DNA of 64,000 nt, from assembly GCA_016432725.1 (NCBI GenBank), contig JACJDG010000003.1, forward strand, positions 930,001-994,000, read 5' to 3'. This DNA is from Streptomyces sp. DHE7-1 (GTDB taxonomy: Bacteria > Actinomycetota > Actinomycetes > Streptomycetales > Streptomycetaceae). The notes below the pieces were generated by a model. It was given only the letters and a program-made list of their open reading frames with translations. It did not search any database and was not told the origin of the DNA. Positions 18,354-27,351 of this stretch are shown here, one piece after another (position 1 is the stretch's first letter; every line of letters starts with the position of its first letter). Position numbers and translations under genes: made by a program.

Positions 18354-19372
18354 CGACGCTCCACCGCCGCCTGCTCGTACTCGCCGTGGCGGTCCTGCTG
18401 CTCGCCGGCCTCGGCACCGGTGTGGTCCTGCACGCCGCCTCCCGCGCCGACCGCGCCGACCGGCCGGGGGCGGGCGGCCCCGCCGTCGGCGAGGGCAGGC
18501 TGACGCTCGACGGGAAGCACCGCCTGGCGTTCGTGAACGCGGCGGCCGGACCGCACCGCGCCTCGGTCGCGTCGGTGCCGTCGGCCGACCCCGGCGGCCG
18601 GCGGATCGCCTCGGACCTGAAGTGCGCGCGCTTCTACGCGGCGGCCGGCACCGGCGTCTGCCTCCGGTCCGACCCCGGCGTCCTCAAGCAGAGCAACCGC
18701 GCCCTGCTCCTGGACGCCGACCTCCGCACCCGGCGCGAGTTCCCGCTCGCGGGCACGCCCAGCCGGGCCCGGGTGTCGCCCAGCGGCCGCTTCGCCGCCT
18801 GGACCGTCTTCGTCTCCGGCGAGTCCTACTCCTCCGCCTTCTTCTCCACCCGGACCTCGATCCTGGACACCCGCACCATGCGGCTGGTCCCGAGCCTGGA
18901 GAAGTTCTCGGTCGTCAGGGACGGCAAGCCGTACCACGCCTCGGACATCAACTTCTGGGGCGTCACCTTCGCCTCCGACGACGACACCTTCTACGCCACC
19001 CTCAACACCGCCGGGAAGACCTATCTGGTGCGGGGTTCGCTCTCCCGGCGGTCGGTCACCACGCTGGCCGAGAACGTCGAGTGCCCCTCGCTCTCCCCCG
19101 ACGGCACCCGGGTCGCCTTCAAGAAGCGGGTGCTGTCCGGCGCCACGCTCTGGCACGAGTACGTCCTCGATCTGCGCACCCTGCGCCGGACGCCGCTGGC
19201 GGAGCGCCACAGTGTCGACGACCAGGCCACCTGGCTCGACGACCGCACCCTCGCCTACGCCCTGCCCGCCGACGGCAGGGTGGGCGGCAGCGACCTGTGG
19301 AGCGTGCCCGCCGACGGCACGGGAACCCCCCGTCTGCTGATCGCGGGGGCCTCCTCACCGGCGCCGCTGTAG
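18350..19372 (+). CDS. Membrane-anchored TolB/beta-propeller-like extracellular protein
   Basis: A 340-residue protein with an N-terminal signal anchor (LLVLAVAVLLLAGLGTGVVL) and an extracytoplasmic region of repeated strands resembling TolB/WD40-like blades. RARVSPSGRFAAWTVF, CPSLSPDGTRVAFKK and DQATWLDDRTLAYALP are spaced as successive blades (the SPDG-R-AF pattern). No catalytic motif is seen, so a binding or scaffold role is likely. ATG 18350 overlaps the MFS stop codon, meaning both proteins are made together. Partner unknown. Confidence 0.75.
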   Translation: MTTLHRRLLVLAVAVLLLAGLGTGVVLHAASRADRADRPGAGGPAVGEGRLTLDGKHRLAFVNAAAGPHRASVASVPSADPGGRRIASDLKCARFYAAAGTGVCLRSDPGVLKQSNRALLLDADLRTRREFPLAGTPSRARVSPSGRFAAWTVFVSGESYSSAFFSTRTSILDTRTMRLVPSLEKFSVVRDGKPYHASDINFWGVTFASDDDTFYATLNTAGKTYLVRGSLSRRSVTTLAENVECPSLSPDGTRVAFKKRVLSGATLWHEYVLDLRTLRRTPLAERHSVDDQATWLDDRTLAYALPADGRVGGSDLWSVPADGTGTPRLLIAGASSPAPL

Positions 19373-19559
19373 CCGGAGGCGGGCGCCGCAGGTGATCCGC
19401 CGGTGTCCCCGGGTGGCCGAGAGATGTCGTCCTCCATGGTCGGCGCACGCACACCGGCACGGAAAACTATGGTGCCCCACCACATACGCCTACGACCCAC
19501 TCGTTCCTACGGTGTGGCGACACGCAAACGTCCCCCGTCACACGCAGGAAGTGGTGCCG

Positions 19560-20936
19560 ATGTCGTCGCCCGCAAGCGCCCCACCCGCTCCTTCGAACCT
19601 TCCCCGCATCGTCGCCGCGAGCCTCATCGGCACCACCATCGAGTGGTACGACTTCTTCCTGTACGGTTCTGCCGCCGCGCTGGTGTTCAACAAGCTGTTC
19701 TTCCCGGACTCCGACCCGCTCGTCGGCACACTGCTGTCGTTCCTCACCTATGCCGTCGGGTTCGCGGCCCGCCCCTTGGGCGCCCTGGTGTTCGGGCACT
19801 ACGGTGACCGGCTGGGTCGCAAGAAGCTGCTGGTGCTGAGCCTGCTGATGATGGGCGGGGCGACCTTCGCCATCGGTCTGCTGCCCACCCACGCGACCGT
19901 GGGATCCGCCGCTCCGGTGCTGCTGACCACGCTGCGTCTGGTGCAGGGGTTCGCGCTCGGCGGTGAGTGGGGCGGTGCCGTCCTGCTGGTCTCCGAGCAC
20001 GGGGACGCGCGGCGGCGCGGGTTCTGGGCCGCGTGGCCGCAGACGGGTGCGCCGGCCGGGCAGCTGCTCGCGACCGGAGTGCTGTCGCTGCTCACCGCCG
20101 TGCTCTCGGACGACGCCTTCGGCACCTGGGGATGGCGGATACCGTTCCTGCTCTCCGGTGTGCTGGTGATGGTCGGTCTGTGGATCCGCCTCTCCGTGGA
20201 CGAGTCCCCCGTCTTCAAGGAGGCGCTGCGACGGGCCGAGACCCGGCGGACCGAGGAGCCGGAGAAGCTGCCGCTCGTCTCGGTGCTGCGCCACCACTGG
20301 AAGGACGTGCTCGTCGCCATGGGTGCCCGCATGGCGGAGAACATCAGCTACTACGTCATCACCGCGTTCATCCTCGTCTACGCCACCACGTCCGCCGGCG
20401 TCTCGAAGCAGACCGCGCTGAACGCCGTGCTGATCGCCTCGGCCGTGCACTTCGCCGTGATCCCCGCCTGGGGCGCGCTCTCGGACCGGGTCGGGCGGCG
20501 GCCCGTGTACCTGCTGGGCGCGGCCGGCGTCGGGCTGTGGATGTTCCCCTTCTTCGCGCTCGTCGACACCGGTTCCTTCGGGTACCTGCTGCTGGCCGTG
20601 ACCGTCGGGCTGGTGCTGCACGGGGCCATGTACGCGCCCCAGGCGGCCTTCTTCGCCGAGATGTTCGCGACCCGGATGCGGTACTCGGGTGCCTCCATCG
20701 GCGCCCAGTTCGCCTCCGTGGCCGCCGGTGCGCCCGCCCCGCTGATCGCCACGGCGCTGCTGGCCGACTACGGCAACTCCACCCCGATCGCGCTGTACGT
20801 GATCGCGGCGGCCGTGCTCACCCTGATCGCCGTGGGCGTGGCCAAGGAGACCCGGCACCGGGACCTCGCCGACGTGGAGGCGGGGGACGGTGAGCCCGCC
20901 GACGCGAACCCGGCGGCCAGGGCGGGCACCGTCTGA
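19560..20936 (+). CDS. MHS-family MFS transporter (metabolite:H+ symporter)
   Basis: A 458-residue proton-coupled transporter of the ProP/ShiA/KgtP type. IGTTIEWYDFFLYGSAAAL in the first helix is the family signature, GHYGDRLGRKKLLV is the loop 2-3 motif, and LRLVQGFALGGEWGGAVLL the helix 4-5 motif. ALSDRVGRRPVYLL repeats the loop motif in the second half, giving a full twelve-helix fold. ATG 19560 follows AGGAAG. It converges on the PucR regulator and shares its terminator. With 3-hydroxybutyrate dehydrogenase next door, it is a good candidate for uptake of 3-hydroxybutyrate or a related acid (inference). Confidence 0.87.
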   Translation: MSSPASAPPAPSNLPRIVAASLIGTTIEWYDFFLYGSAAALVFNKLFFPDSDPLVGTLLSFLTYAVGFAARPLGALVFGHYGDRLGRKKLLVLSLLMMGGATFAIGLLPTHATVGSAAPVLLTTLRLVQGFALGGEWGGAVLLVSEHGDARRRGFWAAWPQTGAPAGQLLATGVLSLLTAVLSDDAFGTWGWRIPFLLSGVLVMVGLWIRLSVDESPVFKEALRRAETRRTEEPEKLPLVSVLRHHWKDVLVAMGARMAENISYYVITAFILVYATTSAGVSKQTALNAVLIASAVHFAVIPAWGALSDRVGRRPVYLLGAAGVGLWMFPFFALVDTGSFGYLLLAVTVGLVLHGAMYAPQAAFFAEMFATRMRYSGASIGAQFASVAAGAPAPLIATALLADYGNSTPIALYVIAAAVLTLIAVGVAKETRHRDLADVEAGDGEPADANPAARAGTV

Positions 20937-20958
20937 CCGGCCGCACCGCTCGCGCACC

Positions 20959-20994
20959 GCACTGACCGGCTCCCTTCGCGGGGCCGGTCAGTGC
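20959..20994. terminator. Bidirectional hairpin terminator overlapping the PucR stop codon
   Basis: Perfect 12-base-pair stem (GCACTGACCGGC at 20959-20970 with 20983-20994) around a 12-base loop that can add three more G-C pairs. It lies 22 bases beyond the MHS transporter stop, and the right arm contains the stop codon of the leftward PucR gene (20988-20990). It can serve both convergent genes. Confidence 0.7.
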
Positions 20995-22940
20995 CGTTCC
21001 GGGGCCGCCAGCCGGTGCAGCCGCAGGGCGAGCTGGATCTCCAGGGCGCGGGCCGGCGTCTGCCAGTCCTCGCCCAGCAGCCTGCCCACACGCTCCAGCC
21101 GCTGGGCGACCGTGTTCACGTGCACGTGGAGGGCGTCCTTGGTGCGGGCGGGGCTCATTCCGCAGGCGAAGTAGGCGTCCAGGGTGTGCAGCAGTTCCGT
21201 GCCGCGGCGCTCGTCGTAGTCGACGACGGGGCCGACGGTGCGGCCGACGAAGCCGCCCACGTCCCGGTCGCCGGCGAGGAGCAGGCCGAGGAAGCCGAAG
21301 TCCTCGGCCGCCGCGCCGTCCCCGCCGCGGCCCAGCAGGCGCAGCGCGTCCAGGCAGCGGCGGCCCTCGGCGTAGGCGCCGGCCACCGTGTCGTGGTGAA
21401 CGGTGAGGTCGGTGACCGGCGCGGAGGCGCCGACGGTGACGGGCTGGTGGACGGCCGTGCCGAGGTGGCGGGCGGTCCGGCGGGCCAGCTCCGTGGCGCT
21501 GTCGCCGGCGGCCAGCGGGAGCACCAGGACCGTGCCGCCGTCCCGGGCGGCGGCCAGGCCGTGCCGGGTGGCGGCGAGATGGGAGGCGGCGGACCACAGG
21601 CGCCGCCGGGCGGCCGCCTCGTCGTCGGCGTCGGCGGCCGGCCCCTCGAGCCGGGCGGCGAGGACGACATGGGTGGCGTCCAGGTCGGCGTGCAGCCGGG
21701 CGGCGCGTTCGCGCAGCAGGCGCGGGTCGCGCTCGCGCGCGTCCAGGAGGTCGTCCAGCAGTTCGCCCCGCACCCGGTGTTCGGCCTCGGCGGCGGAGCG
21801 GCGGGCGAGCAGGAGCAGCGAGGTGACCATCGCCGCCCGTTCCAGGGTGCGCTGGTCGACCGGGTCGAGGTCCGGGTGGCCGCGCAGCACGAGCGCGCCG
21901 AGGAGTTCGCCGCCCGCGACCACCGCGGCGACCCAGTCACCCTGGTGCCGTACCGCGTGCCCCTCGGTCCGGGAGGCCTTCAGGGCCCCGGCCGGCGCCG
22001 TGCCGGCCTCGGTGAACTCGACCGTCCCGTCGAGGACCTGGGAGACGGCCGCTGCCACGTCGTGGACCCCGCCGCCGCGCAGCACCAGTTCGGCGAGCCG
22101 GTCGTGCACCTCGGAGGCGCGCTCGATGACCGCGCTGCGGTCCCGGATGATCTCGTTGGCCCGCTCCAGACCGGCCAGCGCCGAGCGGGTCTCGGTGAGC
22201 AGGTTGGCGGTGTCGATGGCGGCCGCGGCGAGCGCGGCGAAGGAGCCGAGCAGGGCGATCTGCCCGCGTTCGAAGACGCGGGCGCGCCGGTCGGCGGCGA
22301 AGAGGACGCCGATGACGTTCGGGCCGAGCATCAGGGGCACGCCGAGGATGGCGATCAGGCCCTCGTCCTCGACGCCGGCGTCGATGGCGCGGGTGTGCTG
22401 GAAGCGGGCGTCCTTGAAGTAGTCGTCGGTGACGTAGGGCCGCGCGGTCTGGGCGACCAGCCCGCCGAGCCCCTCGCCCATGCCGAGCCGCAGTTGCTGG
22501 AAGCGGGCGGCCACGGAGCCCTCGGTCACCCGCATGTAGGTGTCGCCGCGTGCCGGGTCGTTGAGGCTGAGGTAGGCGACGTCCGTGCCCAGCAGGGACC
22601 GGGCGCGCTGCACGATGGCCTGCAGGACGGCGTCCAGGTCCCGGAGTCCGGCCAGGTCGTGGGCGGTCTCGAACAGCGCCGACAGTTCGGCCTCGCGGCG
22701 GCGGCGCCCCTCCAGTTCGGAGCGGACCCGCAGGGCGAGCAGCTTGGCCCGCTCCAGCGCGGCGACCCGGTCGGCCGGCTCTCCCTCAGCGCGGGCGAGC
22801 AGCACCGGCTGCTCGTAGGCCTCCACCGGGGCGTCGCGGGCCAGCAGCTCGAGGTAGGGGGCGCCCGCGCCGTCGTCGGGTACCCCCGGGGCGCCCTCGG
22901 AGGCGGGGGTTCCGGCCGGCTGGACGTGATCGCGAGACAT
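20988..22940 (-). CDS. GAF-domain PucR/CdaR-family transcriptional regulator
   Basis: A 650-residue regulator. After a short charged start there is a GAF domain (about residues 70-225, with ARSLLGTDVAYLSLNDP and LIAILGVPLMLGPNVIGVLF) likely to sense a small ligand. A long helical/GGDEF-like middle region follows, then the PucR-type HTH at the C-terminus (YFACGMSPARTKDALHVHVN, about residue 600 onward). ATG 22940 is chosen over an upstream start at 22958 because AATCCT lies six bases before it. It follows the dehydrogenase on the same strand with a 76-base gap and faces the MHS transporter, so it probably controls this small catabolic module. Confidence 0.87.
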   Translation of the reverse strand: MSRDHVQPAGTPASEGAPGVPDDGAGAPYLELLARDAPVEAYEQPVLLARAEGEPADRVAALERAKLLALRVRSELEGRRRREAELSALFETAHDLAGLRDLDAVLQAIVQRARSLLGTDVAYLSLNDPARGDTYMRVTEGSVAARFQQLRLGMGEGLGGLVAQTARPYVTDDYFKDARFQHTRAIDAGVEDEGLIAILGVPLMLGPNVIGVLFAADRRARVFERGQIALLGSFAALAAAAIDTANLLTETRSALAGLERANEIIRDRSAVIERASEVHDRLAELVLRGGGVHDVAAAVSQVLDGTVEFTEAGTAPAGALKASRTEGHAVRHQGDWVAAVVAGGELLGALVLRGHPDLDPVDQRTLERAAMVTSLLLLARRSAAEAEHRVRGELLDDLLDARERDPRLLRERAARLHADLDATHVVLAARLEGPAADADDEAAARRRLWSAASHLAATRHGLAAARDGGTVLVLPLAAGDSATELARRTARHLGTAVHQPVTVGASAPVTDLTVHHDTVAGAYAEGRRCLDALRLLGRGGDGAAAEDFGFLGLLLAGDRDVGGFVGRTVGPVVDYDERRGTELLHTLDAYFACGMSPARTKDALHVHVNTVAQRLERVGRLLGEDWQTPARALEIQLALRLHRLAAPERH

Positions 22941-23016
22941 GGTCACAGGATTCCGCATCGGCGGCCCGGCCTGCCGGGCCTGTGGAGAACTCCGGGGCCC
23001 GGCGGCGCAGGACCGT

Positions 23017-23837
23017 TCAGTGGGCCGTCCACCCGCCGTCGAGGACGAGGGAGGTGCCGGTGACGAAGGAGGCCTGGGGGCCGCACAGGTACGCCACGGC
23101 GTCGGCCACCTCCTCGGGTTCGATGAGCCGCTGGACGGCGCTGTCCTTCAGCAGGATCTCGGACAGGACGCGTTCCTCGGGGATGCCGTGGGCCTGCGCC
23201 TGGTCGGCGATCTGCTTCTCGACCAGGGGCGTCCGCACGTAGGCGGGATTCACGCAGTTGGAGGTCACCCCGTGCGGGGCGCCTTCCAGCGCGGCCGTCT
23301 TGGACAGTCCCTCGAGGCCGTGCTTGGCGGCCACGTAGGCGGACTTGAAGGCCGAGGCGCGCAGTCCGTGCACCGAGGACACGTTGACGATCCGCCCCAC
23401 CCCTGCGCGTACATGTGCGGCAGGGCGCCCCGGATGAGCCGGAACGGGGCCTCCAGCATCACGGTCAGCACGGTGTGGAAGACCTCGGGCGGGAACTCCT
23501 CCAGCGGACGCACCAGTTGCAGTCCGGCGTTGTTGACCAGGACGTCGGTGCCGGCGGCGACGCGCTCGGCGGCGTCGAGGTCGGTGAGGTCCAGGGCGTG
23601 GGGTACGACCGAGCCCGGGAGGTCACCGGCCCGCTGGGCGAGTTCCGCCAGCTCGGCGAGGCCCGCCGCGTCCCGGTCGACGGCTCTCACCTCGGCGCCG
23701 GCGGCCGCGAGCCGCAGCGCGCAGGCGCGCCCGATGCCGCTGGCGGCGCCGGTGACGAGGGCGGTGCGGCCGCCGAGGTCGAGGGAGGGGTGCGGGGCGG
23801 TGGGCTGGGCGGCCGGTGGCGGGCTGGACGTGGTCAT
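23017..23837 (-). CDS. 3-hydroxybutyrate dehydrogenase (SDR), one-base frameshift
   Basis: About 273 residues after restoring one G near 23400, joining PHMYAQG to GRIVNVSSVHGLRASAFKS. It would oxidise D-3-hydroxybutyrate to acetoacetate with NAD. TALVTGAASGIGRACALRL is the NAD-binding motif, VLVNNAGLQ the structural NNAG, and NVSSVHG with SAYVAAKHG supplies the catalytic Ser, Tyr and Lys. VNPAYVRTPLVEKQIADQ and the C-terminal VLDGGWTAH are characteristic of this enzyme within the SDR group. ATG 23837 fits a TATCGT -10 hexamer six bases upstream (leaderless); an earlier in-frame start at 23861 would sit upstream of that promoter. Confidence 0.85.
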
Positions 23838-23843
23838 GAGCCG

Positions 23844-23880
23844 ACGATAGGCGGGGCCCACCCCTCACCACATGTGGTGA
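23844..23880 (-). promoter_or_regulatory. Leaderless promoter and 16-bp palindromic operator of the dehydrogenase
   Basis: On the minus strand TATCGT (23849-23844) lies six bases before ATG 23837. Just upstream is a perfect 16-base palindrome, TCACCACATGTGGTGA, at 23865-23880, covering roughly -28 to -43 relative to the inferred start. A regulator bound there would overlap the -35 position; the PucR protein next door is the obvious candidate, though this is inference. Confidence 0.6.
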
Positions 23881-23891
23881 CCACCCACACT

Positions 23892-24371
23892 TCAGCTATT
23901 AGTCATAGGGTCGAACCATGTGGGTGCCTCGGACATGGCCTGCTTGATCCGATGGCGCCCGAACTCGTTGAGGTCCGGCAGCGCGTCCACCGTGAACCAG
24001 CCGACCTCCAGTGACTCGTCGTCGTTGACGCGGGCCTCGCCGCCGACGGCACGGCAGCGGAAGGTGATGTCCATGTACTGGCAGACGTCCCCGTTGGTGT
24101 AGGTGACCGGCTCCAGGGCCTGGACGAGGACGACCCGCTCGGGGACGCACGTCACCGCCGTCTCCTCGAACACCTCCCGCACCGCGCAGGCCGCGGGCTG
24201 CTCGCCCGGGTCCGGGATGCCCCCGATCACCGACCACCTGCGGGTGTCGGACCGCCGGCCCAGCAGCACTCTGCCGTCGTCGTCGAAGACGATCGCGGTG
24301 ACCCCGGGGAGCCACAGCAGCTGCTGACCGGCGCTGGCCCGGAGGGTGCGGATGAAGTCAGGAGTAGCCAT
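23892..24371 (-). CDS. Nudix hydrolase
   Basis: A 159-residue single-domain Nudix enzyme that would cleave a nucleoside diphosphate linked to another group, using Mg2+. The Nudix box spans about residues 50-72: GGIPDPGEQPAACAVREVFE followed by ETAV. The usual final glycine of the box is alanine here, and the REVFEE catalytic glutamates are intact. The N-terminal WLPGVTAIVFDDDGRVLLGR is the standard entry strand. ATG 24371 is supported by TAGGGT six bases upstream, with no ribosome binding site. It lies 67 bases after the lipoprotein acyltransferase gene on the same strand but has its own likely promoter. Substrate unknown. Confidence 0.87.
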   Translation of the reverse strand: MATPDFIRTLRASAGQQLLWLPGVTAIVFDDDGRVLLGRRSDTRRWSVIGGIPDPGEQPAACAVREVFEETAVTCVPERVVLVQALEPVTYTNGDVCQYMDITFRCRAVGGEARVNDDESLEVGWFTVDALPDLNEFGRHRIKQAMSEAPTWFDPMTNS

Positions 24372-24377
24372 GGACCG

Positions 24378-24383
24378 ACCCTA
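24378..24383 (-). promoter_or_regulatory. Candidate -10 element for a leaderless Nudix transcript
   Basis: Read on the minus strand, TAGGGT is followed by six bases and then ATG 24371. There is no ribosome binding site between them. Confidence 0.5.
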
Positions 24384-24437
24384 ACGGGCCGGTCCGCGGC
24401 TCCCGCGCATGTCAGGGGGCGTACGGCCGTCGTACGG

Positions 24438-26048
24438 CTACGCGTCACCGGCGCGCCGGGCGCGCACACCGGAGCCGATCGCCCAGCCGAGGCCGCCGGC
24501 GGCGATCAGCACCAGCGCCATCTCCGGCAGGATGCCGAGCCGGGTCGCGGGCGTCTCGGAGGTGCGCAGCGGCACCTTCTGCACGAGGTAGGCGGGCACG
24601 AACATGCCGGTCTTCTGGGTGATCCTGCCGTCCGGCATGATGATCGCGCTGACCCCGCTGGTGACCGGCACGGTCACGGTCCGGCTGTGCTCGACGGCAC
24701 GGACGCGGGACATGGCGAGCTGCTGGTAGGTCATCTCGCTGCGGTCGAAGGTGGCGTTGTTGCTGGGCACCGAGATCATCTCGGCGCCGTGCGTCACGGT
24801 GTCCCGGACCGCCCAGTCGAAGGCGGCCTCGTAGCAGGTGGCGAGGCCGACCCGGGCACCGCCGAAGTCGAATACGCCCGGCTCGCCGCCCCGGCTGAAG
24901 TCCTGGCGGACCATGCCGGTCCAGTCCTTGTTGATCGCGCCGACCAGGCCGCGCAGCGGAAGGTACTCGCCGAACGGCTGCACCTGCCGCTTGTCGTAGG
25001 TCTGGGTCGGTCCCTTGACCGGGTCCCACAGGATCTGCTCGTTGAGCAGCCTGCCGTCCTTCTCCACGACCCCGCCGACCGAGATCGGCACCCCGACGGC
25101 CCTGGCCGCCTCGTCGATGACGGCGGCCGCGTCCGGGTTGGTGAAGGGGTCGATGTCGGAGGAGTTCTCCGGCCACAGCACGTAGTCGGGCTTCGCGGCC
25201 TTGCCCGCCTTGATGTCGGCGGCGAGCTCGAGCGTCTCCTTCACGTGGTGGTCGAGCACGGCCCGGCGCTGGGCGCTGAACTCCAGACCGGAGCGGGGGA
25301 CGTTGCCCTGGATGACCGCGACGGTCGCGCTGCCGTCCTGCGCCTTGTCGCTCACCAGGGGCCGGGCGGCGACCGCTCCGGCGACCGGGACGGCGAGGCT
25401 CAGCAGGGCGGCGGCCGCCGCCCCGCGCCGCAGGGTCCGGGTGCGGCGCCGCTCGGCGATCAGACGCCCGGCCTCGAACAGGCCGAACCCGCACAGCACG
25501 ACGGCGAAGCCGAGCACCGGGGTGCCGCCCACCGCGGCGAGCGGCAGGAAGACGCCGTCCGCCTGGCCGAAGGCGATCTTGCCCCAGGGGAAGCCGCGGA
25601 AGGGCACGCGCGCGCGTACCGCCTCTCCGGCGATCCACAGGGCGGCCGCCCACACGGGCCAGGCCGGCAGCTTCGACACCGCGGCCACGCCGACGCCGAC
25701 CAGCGCCACGAAGAGCGCCTCGATGGCGACGAGCGCGAGCCAGGGGCCGGGACCGACCTCCACCCCCGTCCACACCAGCAACGGCAGCAGGAAGCCGAGG
25801 CCGAAGAGGTAGCCGAGGCCGAGGGCCGCCTTCCAGCCGCGGCCGCGCAGCACCCAGGCGAAGCCGGCGAAGGCGGGCAGGGCCAGCCACCACAGGGTGC
25901 GCGGCGGGAAGCTGACGTAGAGCAGCACTCCGCACAGGGCGGAGGCGGCGGCCGGGACCAGCCGCAGGAGCCGGCCGCCGCGCGCCGCTTGCGCGGCGGG
26001 CGGCCTGAGCTGGTCGGACTGGTCCACGGAAGTTGCGGTGACGGTCAC
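24438..26048 (-). CDS. lnt: Apolipoprotein N-acyltransferase
   Basis: A 536-residue membrane enzyme that adds the third acyl chain to the N-terminal cysteine of lipoproteins. About eight hydrophobic segments form the N-terminal membrane part. An extracytoplasmic nitrilase domain follows with the catalytic triad in context: Glu in VLWPENSSDIDPF, Lys in YDKRQVQPFGEYLPLR and Cys in VGLATCYEAAFDW. A final membrane helix (LGILPEMALVLIAAGGLGWA) closes the protein, as in the family. GTG 26048 is preceded by TAGACT at the leaderless distance. Streptomycetes commonly carry more than one Lnt, so this may be one of two. Confidence 0.92.
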   Translation of the reverse strand: MTVTATSVDQSDQLRPPAAQAARGGRLLRLVPAAASALCGVLLYVSFPPRTLWWLALPAFAGFAWVLRGRGWKAALGLGYLFGLGFLLPLLVWTGVEVGPGPWLALVAIEALFVALVGVGVAAVSKLPAWPVWAAALWIAGEAVRARVPFRGFPWGKIAFGQADGVFLPLAAVGGTPVLGFAVVLCGFGLFEAGRLIAERRRTRTLRRGAAAAALLSLAVPVAGAVAARPLVSDKAQDGSATVAVIQGNVPRSGLEFSAQRRAVLDHHVKETLELAADIKAGKAAKPDYVLWPENSSDIDPFTNPDAAAVIDEAARAVGVPISVGGVVEKDGRLLNEQILWDPVKGPTQTYDKRQVQPFGEYLPLRGLVGAINKDWTGMVRQDFSRGGEPGVFDFGGARVGLATCYEAAFDWAVRDTVTHGAEMISVPSNNATFDRSEMTYQQLAMSRVRAVEHSRTVTVPVTSGVSAIIMPDGRITQKTGMFVPAYLVQKVPLRTSETPATRLGILPEMALVLIAAGGLGWAIGSGVRARRAGDA

Positions 26049-26355
26049 CCGGGGAGTCTACGGCGGCCCCCTCGATGCCGACAGCGCCGTCCAGGACGTC
26101 CCGGCCGCCTCCGGCGCCCCGTCACCGGTCACGTCCTGCCGCGCGACTCGTCCACAAAGCGGCCCTCAGCCGTTACCGTGTGCCCAGCCTCAGCGGTGCG
26201 GCCGGGTCCCGGTGCGCGCCGCCGGGGACCGCCACAGGTCGGGGGACCTGGGTACGAGGGGCTACGGGGTGGGGTCGAGGGGAACGGAAGCCGCGGCCGG
26301 CGACTACGGCGCCGACTGCCGGGAGACCGGACGAAACGTTTCTGACGGGGTGGGC
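26049..26355. promoter_or_regulatory. Divergent intergenic region between lnt and the O-antigen-ligase-like gene
   Basis: This 307-base gap holds the lnt -10 element at its left end. At its right end, GAAACGTTTC at 26333-26342 is a perfect ten-base palindrome 13 bases before ATG 26356 and could be a regulator site. The rightward frame stays open through the whole gap, but the amino acids there (rich in Gly, Arg and Pro) do not look like a protein, so I do not extend the gene. Nothing else was recognised. Confidence 0.4.
26055..26060 (-). promoter_or_regulatory. Candidate -10 element for a leaderless lnt transcript
   Basis: TAGACT on the minus strand is followed by exactly six bases (CCCCGG) and GTG 26048. 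It matches the actinobacterial TANNNT pattern. Confidence 0.55.
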
Positions 26356-27321
26356 ATGATCCTCCTCGGGTCGTGCGCCGCCTGGTCGCTGATCACGGCG
26401 GCGGCCCACGAGGGGCGGCCCGAGGGCGTGCTGCTCGCGGTGCTCGCCGTGGCCGCGGGCTATGCCGCTGGGCGCATCTCCGGGTCGCTGCTGCCGGTGG
26501 CCGCGCCGGCGGCCGGTGCGGTCGTGGGAGGGGCGCTGCCGCTGGTGCTGCCCGGCCTCTCCCCCGGCGCCCGGTACACCGTCCCCCTCGGGCACGCCGG
26601 TGCCACCGCGGCCGTACTGGCGCTGGCCACCGGTGCGGCCTGCTGCGCCGCCTGGTCGGCGCGCCGGCCGGCGGCCCGGATCGGTCTTCGGCTGCTGGCC
26701 GCGGGCATCGCGCTGACCGGTGCCGCGACGGGCTCGGCCGCCGGCTGCGCGGCCGGCGCGGCCGTCCTGCTGTGCTCGCTCGCGGCGGGCGCGATGCCCT
26801 GCCGGGGCGCCGGGATCGCCGGGCTGGCCCTCGCGGCGGCCGCGCCCGCGGCGGCGGTCTGGGCGGCCGGGGCGGACGCGCTGCCCGCCGGTCTCACCGG
26901 GGCCCTGCGGAGCCGGTTCACCGAGAGCCGGCTCGGGCTGTGGCGGGAGGCCGCGCGGCTGGCGGGCCACGACACCCTGCTCGGCGTCGGCCCCGGCCGG
27001 TTCGGCGAGTTCGCGGCGGCCGGTCCACCGGGAGCACCGGCCGGCGGCGGACCGCACTCGGCCCCGCTCCAGCAGGCGGCCGAGCAGGGCCTGATCGGAG
27101 TCCTGCTGCTGGTCGCCGTGCACGGCTGGATCCTGCACGCCCTGTGGCGCTCGCCGCGCTCCACCCCGGTGGCCCTCACGGCGGGCGCGGCGCTGACCGC
27201 GGTCGCGGTGCTCGCCGCGGTCGGCAACGCGCTCAGCTTCACCACGGTGACGGCGGGCGCCGGTCTGCTGGCGGGGTGGGCGACGGCACGGCCGTGGACC
27301 GGGGACGGCACGGAGCCGTAG
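26356..27321 (+). CDS. O-antigen ligase-like membrane protein
   Basis: A 321-residue integral membrane protein with about eight hydrophobic segments. The Wzy/WaaL-type periplasmic signature sits near residue 195-250: LWREAARLAGHDTLLGVGPG, then FGEF and a hydrophilic stretch ending HSAPLQQAAEQGLIGVLLLV, where the family places its conserved histidine. Shorter than typical ligases (about 400 residues), with the first helices perhaps reduced. ATG 26356 is chosen; GTG 26350 is also possible. Outside the exopolysaccharide cluster, so its glycan is unknown. It converges on the PH-like protein. Confidence 0.7.
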   Translation: MILLGSCAAWSLITAAAHEGRPEGVLLAVLAVAAGYAAGRISGSLLPVAAPAAGAVVGGALPLVLPGLSPGARYTVPLGHAGATAAVLALATGAACCAAWSARRPAARIGLRLLAAGIALTGAATGSAAGCAAGAAVLLCSLAAGAMPCRGAGIAGLALAAAAPAAAVWAAGADALPAGLTGALRSRFTESRLGLWREAARLAGHDTLLGVGPGRFGEFAAAGPPGAPAGGGPHSAPLQQAAEQGLIGVLLLVAVHGWILHALWRSPRSTPVALTAGAALTAVAVLAAVGNALSFTTVTAGAGLLAGWATARPWTGDGTEP

Positions 27322-27351
27322 CGGATCGGCACGGGCGGAGCCGGCCGGGTG

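Noticed and set aside
16138..19395. A very long open frame (over 1000 codons) crossing the GT2, MFS and propeller-like genes
   Set aside because: It agrees with a recognisable protein only within the MFS part; the rest is Arg/Pro/Gly-rich out-of-frame translation of the real genes.
26333..26342. GAAACGTTTC palindrome as a defined operator
   Set aside because: Perfect but only ten bases and without a candidate regulator nearby; kept only as a note in the intergenic entry.
26038..26355. N-terminal extension of the O-antigen-ligase-like gene up to the lnt start
   Set aside because: The extension lacks any fold or hydrophobic pattern and overlaps the lnt promoter; the first plausible start is ATG 26356.
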